Shown in pieces: positions 45,232 through 56,047 of a stretch of 64,000 bases of DNA. The first letter of the stretch is position 1. Each line of letters starts with the position of its first letter. The notes under the pieces were generated by a model. It saw only the letters and a list, made by a program, of their open reading frames with translations. It had not been told where the DNA came from and ran no database searches. A program made the translations under genes and the position numbers. The DNA lies in the NCBI GenBank assembly GCA_964020975.1, contig OZ026615.1, positions 80,476,962 to 80,540,961 of the forward strand, written 5' to 3'. Source of the DNA: Hermodice carunculata (taxonomy: Eukaryota; Annelida; Polychaeta; Eunicida; Amphinomidae).

Positions 45232-46842
45232 ATAGACGCATTACAAAATGGGAAGGAGATTCAAACAGAAGAACCGGCACCAGCGGGAGAGGAGGAAGAA
45301 GACAACCTAGCAACCCAACACCACGGCCATCATCAACCTTTCTAAACACGTTTTAACTGCTGGAGAGTCCTCTTTATTATCCAAAGGGTTAACATTTTGC
45401 CCTATAGGACCAAAACCCACGAGCCAGGATCTTTCTGTTGATGTAAAATGCTTTTCCAGGGGACTCCGTCTATTCCATTATTTCGATATTTTAAATGCCA
45501 CAAATAATACCGACACACCAGATACCAACACACAGCCGGCTATCATATTACCCAAAGTGCAGTCAAATTCACCGTACACGCCAAGGAAGGGCCTATGTCG
45601 GGAACTGGACCTATACATTAACATAACTGAATCAAAAATTCCACATCTAGATATAAAATGATGCAGCCAAAACATCACGAAAGAAAAAAAAGGAAGCCAT
45701 AAAAACTTTAAGAGAGACAACTTAACGACACGTCTGTCTATCGTAAACTTGACCAAGACCCTACTGCCAAATTTAACACCCAAATCAACGATTTTATAGC
45801 CAAAATGCACAAGAATGGGCATCTCACTACAGCTGACAAGAAGCTTCTTACAACTACGCATGCGCGAACTCCGATCATGTATTTTTTGCCTAAGCTCCAT
45901 AAGGCGAACCGACCGGGCAGACCAATAGTCTCAGCGATCAAAAGTCCGACAGACCAGGTTTCTGCTTTTATCGACGCTCATATAAAACCTCTTGTTCCAA
46001 CTTTTCCGTCATATATTCAGGACACGACGGATTTTCTAAATAAATTACAAACAGTAACCTTCACTAACTGTGACATTTTAGTCACCATGGATCCTAAATC
46101 ACTGTACACCTGCATACCACACAGGGAAGGGATCTTGGCAGCAAAGAAAATGCTTAACCTTTGTTTACACCAACACCCACATACATGGCTTCTGTTAAAA
46201 CTCATGCACATCGTTCTAACTTGCAATGACTTCAAATTCAATAACAACTTCTAGCTACAAATATCCGGGACAGCCATGGGAACTAAAATGGCTCCCAACT
46301 ACGCGAACATCTTCATGCATAATCTAGAAATGAACATTCTAAATAGTACAGCTCCACTAAAACCTAAAATTTGGTGGCGGTTCATTGACGACATTTTCAT
46401 GATATGGCCACATGGTCCTGACACACGCAATACCTTCCTCAACCTTTTAAACAAAAGCCATGACACCATAAAATTCACTTGGGAATTTTCATCTGAAAAA
46501 ATTAATTTTCTGGATGTCACGGTGAAGCTAAATAACGGCATACATTCGAAGACCCTGTACAGAAAGCCCACAGACGGTCACACATATTTGAATTATAAAT
46601 CGTCGCATCCACAGCACTGCAAAAAAGCAATTCCGTACAGCCAGGCTATCAGAATATGTAGAATAAGTTCTAATATCAATGATTTTGAAACAGAAATCAA
46701 AATTTTAAAGAAACATTTACTCCCATGCGTTTACCCGTCGAACATCATTGAACAGGCCATCACTAAAGCAAGAAACACTGATAGGAATTCACTCCTACAA
46801 TACAAAACACGGAACCCCCCCCACTCAATAACAGTTTGTTAA
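45232..46842 (+). pseudogene. PLE reverse transcriptase region
   Basis: The region begins again after the inserted repeat. It contains YFLPKLHKANRPGRPIVSA, VTMDPKSLYTCIPH, GTKMAPNYANIFMH, WWRFIDDIFMIW, NFLDVTVKL, and KPTDGHTYLNYKSSHP followed by KAIPYSQAIRICRI. FIDD is the catalytic aspartate pair. The KPTD..HPxHxKxxIPYSQ block is diagnostic of Penelope elements rather than LINEs. It is part of a broken element. Confidence 0.85.
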
Positions 46843-47444
46843 AATTGTTCACTACATACCATCCAGGATCTCCCATAACTCTGTGCGAACTTACACACAA
46901 CTGGAACATCTTTCAAACTAACCCCAGTACACGGGTACTAGCTAACAACAGGCCCACAATAGTACACAGAAGGCCCAGAAATCTTAGAGATCTACTTGTT
47001 CATTCAGACATTAACACAACCAAACCCATACCAGGCAGCCGTCCGTGCAATGTACCATGTGTCACATGCCAATACATGGATAACACTATAAATTTTAGAT
47101 CCAATGTATCTAAAATAGTCTGCTACATTAAGCATGACATTAATTGTCAGTCCCACAATGTCATTTATTTATTAAATTGCAATCTATGTAACATTCAATA
47201 TGTAGGACAAACATCTCAGACTCTAAACAAAAGAATACAGCAACATAGGTCGGACATTTTTCTCAACAAAAATACTACGGTGGGAAGCCATTTTAACACC
47301 ACCGGTCACAACGTCAGTAACTTGCGTGTAATAGGCATTCAGCTAGCGCGCGGCAACAATACGTCCGTTCGCTTAGCAACAGAAAGTACTTGGATTACAG
47401 AACTTATAACCACAGTTCCACGCGGCCTAAACAACAGAGAATAG
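46836..47444 (+). pseudogene. PLE GIY-YIG endonuclease region
   Basis: The region shows RPCNVPCVTCQYM (a CxxxCxxC cluster), then NVIYLLNCNLCNIQYVGQTS, the GIY-YIG core in which VIYLL and YVGQT stand for GIY and YIG, then LNKRIQQHRSDI and TESTWITEL. The endonuclease nicks the target for priming. The Cys cluster before it is typical of the Penelope clades that carry an endonuclease. Part of a broken element. Confidence 0.88.
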
Positions 47445-47460
47445 GCCTCTTCTCTATCAT

Positions 47461-48145
47461 CATGGGAATCACCTGTATAGTATGCAATAAGTCATACAGG
47501 CATGCTTCTTCACTAAGACGTCACCTGTGAACACATGACTTAGAGAGAAGGTGACACACCTGTCCAGATTGCATGGAAAACTTCGGCAGATTAGACAACT
47601 TCAAAAGACATGTATCCAAAGCACATCCAGGACAGAAAATCCAACCTGTGGCCTTTAACCCTAGAGCCATTGCGGCGATACCGGAAGGCAAAAGAACATG
47701 GGAAGCCACGGGCGACAAGAGTGGGTTAACATCAAGACCAGCGAAGAAACAAAAGAAGTCAGCTGATGAGCATACTTCTAAAAAACTGATTAAAGAAAAG
47801 AAAACACCTGGTCTCATAATACGGATATGGGAAGGGATACAGACGGCAAACTTGGCACAAGAAATTAGGTCTAAAAACACGGAGATCCCAAGACCAGCCA
47901 TGCGGGGATCAAATCTATCAGATTCGTACACAGAGGATGAAGCCAATCCTGCCGGGAGCGCACCATCAGATGCGACAATTTGCCTGGATGAACTTAACCC
48001 CCTAGAAATAAAATTACAAGAAGTGGACCAAGTTATCGATAAACAGTTGCAGCGCATTAGCCAGCTTCTGGACAGTATTAGAAGACATCAGATGTTAAAG
48101 GACGATCTTTTCCTTTCAAGTTCGGGCAGTGACTCTGACGATTAA
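47461..48145 (+). pseudogene. C2H2 zinc-finger and coiled-coil region downstream of the PLE endonuclease
   Basis: Two C2H2-like fingers lie close together (CIVCNKSYRHASSLRRH and CPDCMENFGRLDNFKRH). After them come a Lys-rich segment, a heptad-rich helix (PLEIKLQEVDQVIDKQLQRI) and an acidic Ser/Asp tail (SSGSDSDD). This region lies between the GIY-YIG region and the 3' terminal repeat, on the element strand, so it appears to belong to the element. Penelope elements usually end with the endonuclease. An added zinc-finger part could aid target or RNA binding, but that is only inference. Confidence 0.6.
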
Positions 48146-48384
48146 TTTATTATATAATTCTCTCTATGGCACTACATAGGCCCGTTTCCCATTAAATTTA
48201 AGAGTATATTTATTCCATGAACTCATGATAACAATAGAGCATACAGGTCAATATCTTTAAATTTCCATATGAAACATTTTATTTCTCCGCTGTACATAGC
48301 TAATGACGCAACAATACGATGACGTCAGCGCATAAATAATTAGGCAGCCTCTATACTAATATAATCCCTGCAATAATAAAGTCC

Positions 48385-48450
48385 AGGCAGAGCCTCCTTT
48401 CCCCTGAGGAACACCCGCGATAGGGTCGAAACATCGGGGGAGGCTCTCCT
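48385..48450 (+). ncRNA. degenerate hammerhead-like motif in PLE 3' terminal region
   Basis: The core-like CUGAGGA (48404-48410) and GAAA (48428-48431) are bracketed by CCUUUCCC and GGGGGAGG, which can pair over eight positions with two G-U pairs as stem I. Stem II (ACCC with GGGU) has unpaired flanks. Stem III is not self-complementary, and the cleavage triplet would be AUC. It is either a diverged ribozyme or a relic. The position, just ahead of the terminal repeat, matches known Penelope hammerheads. Confidence 0.45.
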
Positions 48451-48524
48451 CTATAAACTTCTATGTACTTGTTCCTTTGTGTTTTTTTAAACCTCTATAG
48501 TTGGAACCTCTACTGATGCCATAT
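48441..48524 (+). repeat. 3' terminal direct repeat of the PLE
   Basis: This copy starts AGGCTCTCCTCTATAAACTT and ends TGATGCCATATA. It matches 41837-41922 and directly follows the hammerhead-like motif. Confidence 0.8.
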
Positions 48525-50499
48525 ACAGGTCTCTTACTTAGCAAAACTACCAAGTCTAAACAAGGCAAACTACCATCCAAGTAAATGGTATAGCATTTAT
48601 ATAGTTTTGTAAATGGACCCAAATGCTCAAGTGGCAGACAAAATATTATGGATGTATAGCACAATGCCTTGATTTTTGCCAGACAGAGACTATGTTTCAT
48701 GAATATAGACATGATATAGAGGGACTTTTGGACCATACAGAAAGAATATTACGATAATTTGTTGTATATATGGAAATAAACTGAATACTTCGTACATTAA
48801 TTGTCTTTTCAGTGTGTGTTTTTCTGTGCATGAAAATAGTATAATCAGCAGGCTAGGAATTCACAAGAAAGTCATGTATCCTTGTTTATGCGTAACAAAT
48901 AGTTTAAGTGGCTTATATTAGTTGTTTTGTTCTATATCTAGGTAATTTTAGCATGTGCCTAGTCACATAGAATGTACATATTTGTCTGAGATACATGTAT
49001 TTCTTCTCATGTTTCATTGTGACAATCAATATACACATTGATAGTCCATCAGAAATTATACTGCTCACAAAAAGATAGGGATATTGTTACAAAAAAGATG
49101 AATGTAGAAAATATCCCTAAATTTCTGTGATAAATAGGTATATTGGCTCTAATTTACAACATTGGTAAAATGTACTATTCTGGAACATTCACAAACAAGC
49201 CAGGCCCAGCCTGTATGGTATTTGGAATGCATGCATGATCCCTTCTACTGGCACAATGGTAAAGCACACAGCATGCACAAAAAGTGTATTCAACAGTTGA
49301 CACCTCCCTGGCTAGGTTCCCTGCCCTGCCACCTGCCCTGTCCAGCAGCCAGGACAAGGTCCTTTCGCCATGTGGTGAAAAGGCCAGCTTAACAGCACTG
49401 TACAAGGCTCTTTAATATCCCTTGGCCAGGAATTATCCCTGCCGACCTTGAGAATAGGTCAAGGTTGCTGAATGTATAACAGAGATGCCAACGTTCACAA
49501 TACCATTTCAGAAACATTTGAGTGAGAAGATCAGAGACAGAGCACATTTACAAAAGGATATAAAAGAAAATACTCATTCTCAATATAGGACAAACACCGT
49601 AAATTGGTCAAAACCTCAGCCAATTTCAGGGACAGTCCTTGATGATGAGGGATAGTTGGCATCTCTGCTATAACTAAGTCAAGCTCCAAATGGGATGCTA
49701 CTACAGTACAAATTTCATGATAGCAGCTCAATTTGTGCAAAAGTTATTATGAACACTCAGGTAAACACATGATGACCCTTGGTGACCTTGAATAGATCCA
49801 GAGTGATGAATGTCATACTCAGCCAAGTGCCTAATGAAATACAATTACATTACAAGATTCATGTTAGTAGCTCGATTTTTTCAAAAAATATTGCATCTGC
49901 AAGGGTAACAGAGGGAAGGTAATATGGACCCCACACAGATATGACAACAACAATATACAGCTGTTTGGGCCGAGGGGGTAAAAATGTAGAATAATTATGG
50001 GAAAAATAATAGAAGTCACTGTGTTATATTGATGTAGAAAAACACAGTTTATCTTAGAACTCTAGTAGCATCAGAAGAAATGAAATATGGCACCTGACCA
50101 TGTCGAAACAGGTTAGAGATGAAACAACTTGGGACCCAACTATAATGGAACTGGCAAAGAAGAAATTAACTTTCCATATAGATTTTGAATTTTCTTCTTG
50201 TCCCTCATACAAGTTACTTGTCTGGGAAGACAAACAGGCTTAATGTCAAGCCCTGATATCTCAAAAGGTTTCACAACCAGGTGAGCAATGACCTATACAT
50301 GTACATATGCAGTAATTCCCCCCTCGAGTTATCACCTGTCACTTGAGACCACATGTACATGTACATTGATCAGGGCCCCAGCGGCAATGCTATATTTTCC
50401 ATGCTTTTACCAATACTGTTGTATGTAACCATTCCTGCAACTGTCTCAGGAGTGGTGTCTAACAGCAGGGGCCACTTTAATGAAAGCAAAACCACTTAC
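48525..50499. other. ADCY10 intron, no firm feature
   Basis: Sequence between the PLE and the exon at 50500. The frames around 49162-49405 and 49531-49740 show no motif. No repeat family was identified. Confidence 0.45.
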
Positions 50500-50576
50500 C
50501 TGTGTATTCATGCCGCAATTGATGACCCACCACACCACAGAATGTAGGGCCTGTAGTCACGCCTATAGAGGCTTCC
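50500..50576 (-). CDS. ADCY10: ADCY10 exon: C2 catalytic domain, FCGVVG block
   Basis: This 77-bp exon reads EASIGVTTG followed by PTFCGVVGHQLRHEYT. It matches the part of the second cyclase domain that human sAC writes as SIGVASGIVFCGIVGHTVRHEYT. The acceptor is TTCTATAG and the donor is G|GTAAGT. The exon starts with the third base of a codon and ends with one base (G). That G joins the TT opening of the exon at 41703 to give Val, restoring HEYTVIGRKVN across a 8.8-kb intron. A second AG nine bases further in (CTCTATAG) could act as an alternative acceptor, but it would lose the conserved SIG. The match is short but highly specific, and its phase fits the next exon exactly. Confidence 0.85.
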
Positions 50577-52409
50577 CTATAGAATGAAACTAAACATTTC
50601 ATTTTACCTTTACATCATGTTGTAAAGTCCTGCAGACTTTTTCTGCAGTTTTAAAGGGTTAACACCAGTTAGATTGTGTCAGGTGGCTGGCATATCCTTG
50701 TTGCTTCGTAAGTCATTAAGTCATAAAAATCTGATTAAGCTATTTTGTGAACAATACGTTAACGTGTTGCAGCAAACATGAAAGCATTTATTGACAACAA
50801 GTATTGGATAGAAATACACATTATTAAACATTCCAAGACATTATCTGTACATGTCAGTGCCGATCTGGTGGAGATCAAACTACTTGATATGTTAGTTTTC
50901 TGGTCTCATTGTTTACTTCTTTGTTAATGATCACAGCTAATGGTGTTATTTATTGTTTGTGCATATGGTATCTGTGCAGCTGCATGAGACAAAGTATATA
51001 TACGATGTACTTCAGGAATAAACTAATTGCCTTTCTTTCCATCTTGGCCACAGGATGGGTGTGTTGAGTTCTCGCTCTGCTGCTTGCCTGCAGAACTTAG
51101 CATCTTGCAGAAAATTGAACTCAGAATAGAGCAGTGATCTTCTAAAGTGATTGCAAGTCAACATGTTAGATGAAAACAAGCCCTGAGTAAAGGTGCAACA
51201 CTTTACAAAGTGTTAATGATCCTGCAAGGCACTGTTTGTTATACAAAATAAATTTTAAAACAGAACAAGAGGCAGCAACTAAAGCTGATCAGAGTGAGCA
51301 AAGTAATTTGCCAAATACGGTAAGGTGGTGGTCATCCATCCTACGCCAAGGAATATTGTTGACTGAGTTAATTGTCTACCATGACAGGTAAACCCCAGTG
51401 ACCAATGCTGAGTGTCACCCATATTCTTCCATATGCCTTTAGAATTTAATTTGGGATTCCAATTTAAGGTGGCACCAGCAAAGCTATGCACTTATAGGAA
51501 TGTGGTCTTCAACTTTGTCCTTTGCCTTGGTTTTTACTTTTGGACCCATAAAACTACATGCATATACATTTATTTTGCTCAAGATGTGTCAATTAGATTT
51601 ACATAAAAGAAATAATGTTAGAATGTGTTTTTATGGCAAAAGTGGAGTTTTGCAAAATGATCTTATTTGGCAATTTATTGCAGCTCACAGAAAAATATCA
51701 ACCCTTAATGCCTCAAAATTTGCAAAATTAAACTCAGACATGCCCAGGGCAGGTTTGCTAATTTTTTCCATAAATGTAATGGTGAACTTTGAACTGAACA
51801 TAAATAAAAGTGGTTATCACAATAATTAACAATTCCTAATGTTTAGGGCCCAAATGAACACATAAAGAAACAAAACATAAGAAATTCTAGATGACCTTCC
51901 CTAAGTTAAATTTTTAGCTCCATGAAACATTATATTTCATGAAAATCAAACCATCTGTTATTAAGAAATCTTCAATCAAAATTGATAGAGTCATGGCAAA
52001 AACTGATCCTAAGAAAACTGCAGTTTTGTAACATCACTAACACTTCTTGACATAAACCACTGTTTATCATTTTGTTCTCACTTCTCGGCTTTGAGCTTTA
52101 TTGTGACAGAAGTATACACATATGGCTATCCCTGTGATGTGTGATTTCATTCCATTAAAGAGTTTGCAATCTGTTCAAAATTGTTTTTCATTAAACTGAA
52201 CCCTCTCTGATGTGAGCCACTCAGTGTGTGTGTGTGTGGTTTCGCAGTGGTCCACAAGAAAGAGGTGCGGTGACAAAATTGGTGTGCTGCAAAGAAAACA
52301 ATCCAGAGGCTCAATGTAAGCAACACAATAAAAGCTGATTTACGCAAAAAATTCTTTAGAGCAAAAAGCGCCAAAGATTTTCTAAGAAATAGAAAGTTCT
52401 TTCTTAAAT
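50577..52409. other. presumed upstream ADCY10 intron, no exon found
   Basis: The exon ahead of 50576 should encode the middle of C2 (a CVFGLPG-like block) and end with two bases of a codon. I searched this stretch for it and did not find it. A segment near 51000-51050 (TATATA, then AATAAACTAATTGCC) resembles the end of an LTR but has no partner. Confidence 0.4.
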
Positions 52410-53450
52410 TTTTGTCAAAAATGAAGAGTCCACCAACTTTATCAATTTTGACAAAATCAGCTATTTTGCAATTTTTGTGTCATCATTGTAAAAAATCAGA
52501 CGCGGTTAAGTTCTAATCCTGTTCAATTTGTGTCAAAAATAAAGAATCCACCAACTTTATCAATTTTGACCAGATAAGTTACTTTGCAATTTTTGTATCA
52601 AATCAGACGCAGTTAAACTAAGAATCCATGTGTTGGTAAATTTCAATGCATGATCCATTTTTGTATCCCATGCACAACTTCAAGGTATGGGGTGCCAAGT
52701 ATAACATCAATTTTGTGGACGAAATCTATTAACTCTAACAATTTTGTACACAAAATTGTTAAGTATATCAATTTTGTCCACAGAAACCATAAGTTTATCA
52801 GTTACGTACACAAAATCCATAAGTTTATCAATTTCGTTTACAAAATCAAATAAGTTTATCAATTACATCCACAAAATTAAGTAAAGCTACCAATTTTTTC
52901 TACAAAATCGCGAAAACCTACCAATTTTGTTCACAAAATCCTGGAAGTCTGCCGATTTTGTCCACAATATTGAACAAAATTGGGATTCTGTAGAAAATCC
53001 ATATTGATTCTGTCAACAAAATTGTCAATTAATTCATCGGTTTTGTCCACAAAATTCTAATATAAATTTCACAAGATTGAGCAAAAATAATATTCAGGAA
53101 ATTGTAACCCTTATACAATTCTGTGGATGAAATTGGGAAAGAAAGTCATGAAATCCAATCAATTTCACACAATTCATTAAGGCCTGTTCTTTCATTTCGG
53201 ATCGCATAGTTTTGAATTTTGTCCTCAAAATGGAATGAGGTTTTCTCTTTTGTGTAAAAGTTTGTTATTTTGTCTACAAAATTGAGAAATCTTTTAATTT
53301 TTCTGGAAATCGTTTTAACAAAACTCAAATCATCCTATTAATTTTGTGGATGCACATGGTATTCAGTTCACAAAATCCTATAAGATTTATTCAGTTTGGT
53401 GCACATAATTAAAAGGAATGCCATTGTGTGCACAGAATCTCAAATGAAAT
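52410..53450. repeat. palindrome-bearing minisatellite
   Basis: Over about 1 kb the phrase TTTTGTCCACAAAAT, or close variants, recurs every 35-45 bp, usually followed by AATAAGTTTATCAAT. The core TTTTGTCCACAAAA is a near palindrome. At the left edge a 120-bp unit (GTCAAAAAT..CCACCAACTTTATCAATTTTG) occurs twice (52413 and 52533). Units are degenerate, so the array is old. It lies in DNA upstream of the ADCY10 exon at 50.5 kb. Confidence 0.8.
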
Positions 53451-55200
53451 TAGGGAATTGTATCATGCCACATTATCGTTATTGTGGTCATTTTCAATCC
53501 TATAATGATTTGTAGAGGGCATCAGTCTCCACATCTTGCAATAAGTCACATGCTGTCGTGATGGAATGCCTACATACTAAATGCGGACATGGATGCTGAC
53601 CACAGAGCCCATGCTAAAACGCAGATTCCGAACTGTATAGTTTACTTATGTCACTATATTGCTTGAAGTGTAATTTATAAAGCAGCAAAATTTCAGGTCC
53701 TAAACATGCTTATTTATTGAGAAATTGATGCTCCGCAAATTCTAGCTTGTCCAGGAGTCCAGTATCACGCTCACCATCGACCGCAGTGACCTGAGACCTG
53801 GGGTCAGTGTCTGCACAGGCGATGGCTCAGTAGTTAGCGTGAGTTTGCTTGACCGTCAGTTTCTTTCTAAGTGTAGGTTTAGCATTCCACAAGGTAGGTC
53901 TAGCATACCATGAGGTAAGCCTAAAACCTGATAGTTTCAAAATTTGCGACAAAGCCCATTTCTGCATTTGTTTGTTTCTCCCTTCTCTGCAAAGCTGGCC
54001 TTCTACCTCCAGAGATATAAAATTCAGAATCAATAAAAGTTGAGTTTCTCCCAAGAGGCAAGTTTCTCCCAAGAGTGCTACAAATATAGGAATGTGCTGA
54101 TTTAGCTCAGATTGAACTGAGAGCCTGCACTAAATTTCAGTCATTGCTTGGTCTTGTGCTTTCTCGCCAACACACAAAAAGCTGCGTAAAGACTTGATTA
54201 CATTTCTTCCTTTTTCTCTCGGTCTGTCTCTCTTTCTTTCTTCAAAAAGTCAGTAGGCCTACACTCTTTCAGGCACAGGATGGGGGATTGGTAATAAAAA
54301 AGAACACTGGGTTTAATTCCTTGAGATGGCTGCTTGTCTGCCATTCTTGGCCATCATAAAGGAAAAAACATGAAAATGACATAACATTGTCTGTACCAAA
54401 CATTTCTTGTCTCCATTTTATTTTAGCACTTTATAAATACAAAGGAAACTCCAGACAAGTTTTTACATTATAGAAAGCGTAGCACACAGTGCATAGGGTT
54501 TACATTCATAGTTTTACACAATGTCATTTACTAGTATTAGTTTCAAAGAATTGGGATAATGAAAATGACAATAGGATTGTATAAGGTTAGGCCTTAGTGC
54601 GACAATTTACAGACATTTTTAAACACAAAATCTCTTATGTGTCATGATTTAATGTTCATAATTTGACACATGTTGCATTCAATAATATTTCCACAAACCA
54701 AACTTGCCCAGTAGTAATTTCTATAGGCCTATGTGATTTTAATGCTAAACTAATATCCTTTACAGACTGTTGTTTATCCATGTTTATTACAATGTCTGGA
54801 GGTCTCAGTACATTGATACAGAAAACAAAATGCCCCGGTATGCGAGCACAGAAATTAAAACCCATGCCCTCTCCTTAAGTTCAATCAAAGAAAAATGGGG
54901 GAGAAGTTAAAGAAAAGAAAAAAATAAAAAGGAAAGAAAAATAAGACAGAAAAATATAGACCTATATATTAAGGCTCAGATTAATGTAGTAGGCCCCACC
55001 CCAAGGTTAGTTTTGAAAGGGGTAGTGTGCTAATTAGCAACCCGAGGTCAGCAGTGGCACCACAGCTTCAGCAGCATTTTGGGGGTCACATGACTAAGCC
55101 ACCCTCTCTTGGAAGATGACTGCATCCCAGTAGTATCATTGTGACTGGGCAGAGAGAGAACTTCCTCACTACTAGCAAGGCTGTTGCAAGGTGAACTATC
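53451..55200. other. AT-rich stretch, no firm feature
   Basis: Contains a weak tRNA A-box-like phrase (TGGCTCAGTAGTTAGCGTGAG at about 53823) and a minus-strand frame over 54656-54865 that I do not recognise. Neither is enough to call. Confidence 0.35.
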
Positions 55201-55520
55201 TGTTTCATTTCAATGTAAATGTATTATTGTGGACTGGAACAACTTGTTTTGGAAGTTCTTAGTGGGTTAATAACTTTTCAACTGGCATTTACATGTTGTT
55301 CTGTTCTATTTTTGGCAGCAAGAAAAAAGGAAAGCCATGCTGGCTCCACATGTAGAATGTAATTGCAGACTTTCTTTGATATTTTTGCTGTTACTTTACA
55401 GTAGTGTTTTTTTTTTAGGGTATTCTTATGGTGTATTGTCACATCTATCCATATGGAAAGTGCATGTACAGCAGCACAGGGTTGTCACAAAACTCAGGAA
55501 TGCAAGTGCATGCAAAATTG

Positions 55521-55764
55521 GCACAGTACAGTGATCCACACATAAAAATTATGTGAGTATGTACACAGAATTGTCCATAGAAAACAGTGATGGGGATATA
55601 ATCCCTGGATTGTATCGCTCTTTTCTTTGAATATTGATACCTATAAGTGCATGCATAAATGGGCACAGTACAGTGATCCACACATAAAAATTATGTGAGT
55701 ATGTACATAGAAGTGGCCATAGAAAACAGTGATGGGGATATAATCCCTGGATTGTATCATTTTC
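55521..55764. repeat. 122-bp tandem duplication inside the 5' LTR
   Basis: GCACAGTACAGTGATCCACA starts at 55521 and again at 55643. Both copies run through GGGGATATAATCCCTGGATT and GAATATTGATACCT. The 3' LTR has this unit once. The duplication is therefore later than, or specific to, this LTR. Confidence 0.88.
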
Positions 55765-55803
55765 TTTGAATATTGATACCTGTAAGGGATAATGTAGCTT
55801 TAA

Positions 55804-56047
55804 CTCATTCCATACTATGGTGACAGGCCTTGGTCAGTGGTTGTGGCACTGCCTGGCAAGTCATGCTGCAGCTGCCCTTGTAGCAGCTGCAGCATGACTT
55901 GCCAGGCAGTGCCACAACCACTGACTTAAGAATTATAGGCATGTTGGTACTTGAATGAAAGCTCTTTTCATGAAGAATTTAAATATGCAATTGTTGTCTT
56001 AAATCTACGTAAATATACGGAAAAATCAGGGACTGGTATGGAAAGAG
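55804..56047. mobile_element. TTAA-flanked MITE with a perfect 42-bp hairpin
   Basis: This 244-bp insertion is flanked by TTAA at 55800-55803 and 56048-56051. The 3' LTR shows the same context with a single TTAA (63214-63217), so the insertion and its target duplication are directly visible. The ends are imperfect inverted repeats, CTCATTCCATAC versus CTCTTTCCATAC. A TTAA target suggests a piggyBac-type transposase. Inside, 55833-55874 and 55884-55925 are perfect inverted copies separated by 9 nt. Confidence 0.82.

Larger units (their letters stand above)
41837..48524 (+). mobile_element. Penelope-like element (PLE), broken
   Basis: This is a 6.7-kb retroelement fossil antisense to ADCY10. 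Its limits are set by an 85-bp direct repeat at 41837-41922 and 48441-48524. Inside lie an N-terminal region, a Penelope reverse transcriptase, a GIY-YIG endonuclease and a downstream zinc-finger region. A 2.1-kb composite repeat (43089-45231) is inserted into it. It is broken, with a handful of disruptions besides that insertion. Penelope elements form their own retroelement class, related to telomerase, that usually carries terminal repeats with hammerhead-like motifs, as seen here near 48404. Confidence 0.85.
3244..50576 (-). other. ADCY10: ADCY10 gene, internal part (8 exons)
   Basis: Soluble adenylyl cyclase makes cAMP from ATP in response to bicarbonate and calcium. It acts in the cytosol and in organelles or flagella rather than at the plasma membrane. 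I placed eight minus-strand exons by eye from conserved protein motifs, each bounded by AG acceptors and GT donors. The junction phases (1, 2, 1, 2, 0, 0, 2) are compatible all along. The order of motifs matches animal sAC: end of C2 cyclase domain, LLGR linker, Walker A, NTPase helices, Walker B, and the VPSWCEQLL block. About 390 residues are covered, against roughly 1600 in human sAC. Exons for C1, early C2 and the C-terminal region were not found, so both ends of this interval are exon limits and not gene limits. Introns reach 13.8 kb and are packed with transposons. Confidence 0.88.

Noticed and set aside
50990-51060. Solo LTR end (TATATA, AATAAACTAATTGCC)
   Set aside because: No matching 5' boundary or second copy in the window.
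53816-53860. tRNA or tRNA-derived SINE head (TGGCTCAGTAGTTAGCG)
   Set aside because: Only an A-box-like phrase is present. I found no B box at the right distance and no cloverleaf.
54656-54865. 69-residue minus-strand frame as an upstream ADCY10 exon
   Set aside because: No cyclase motif and no fitting acceptor-donor pair with the phase needed to join the exon at 50576.
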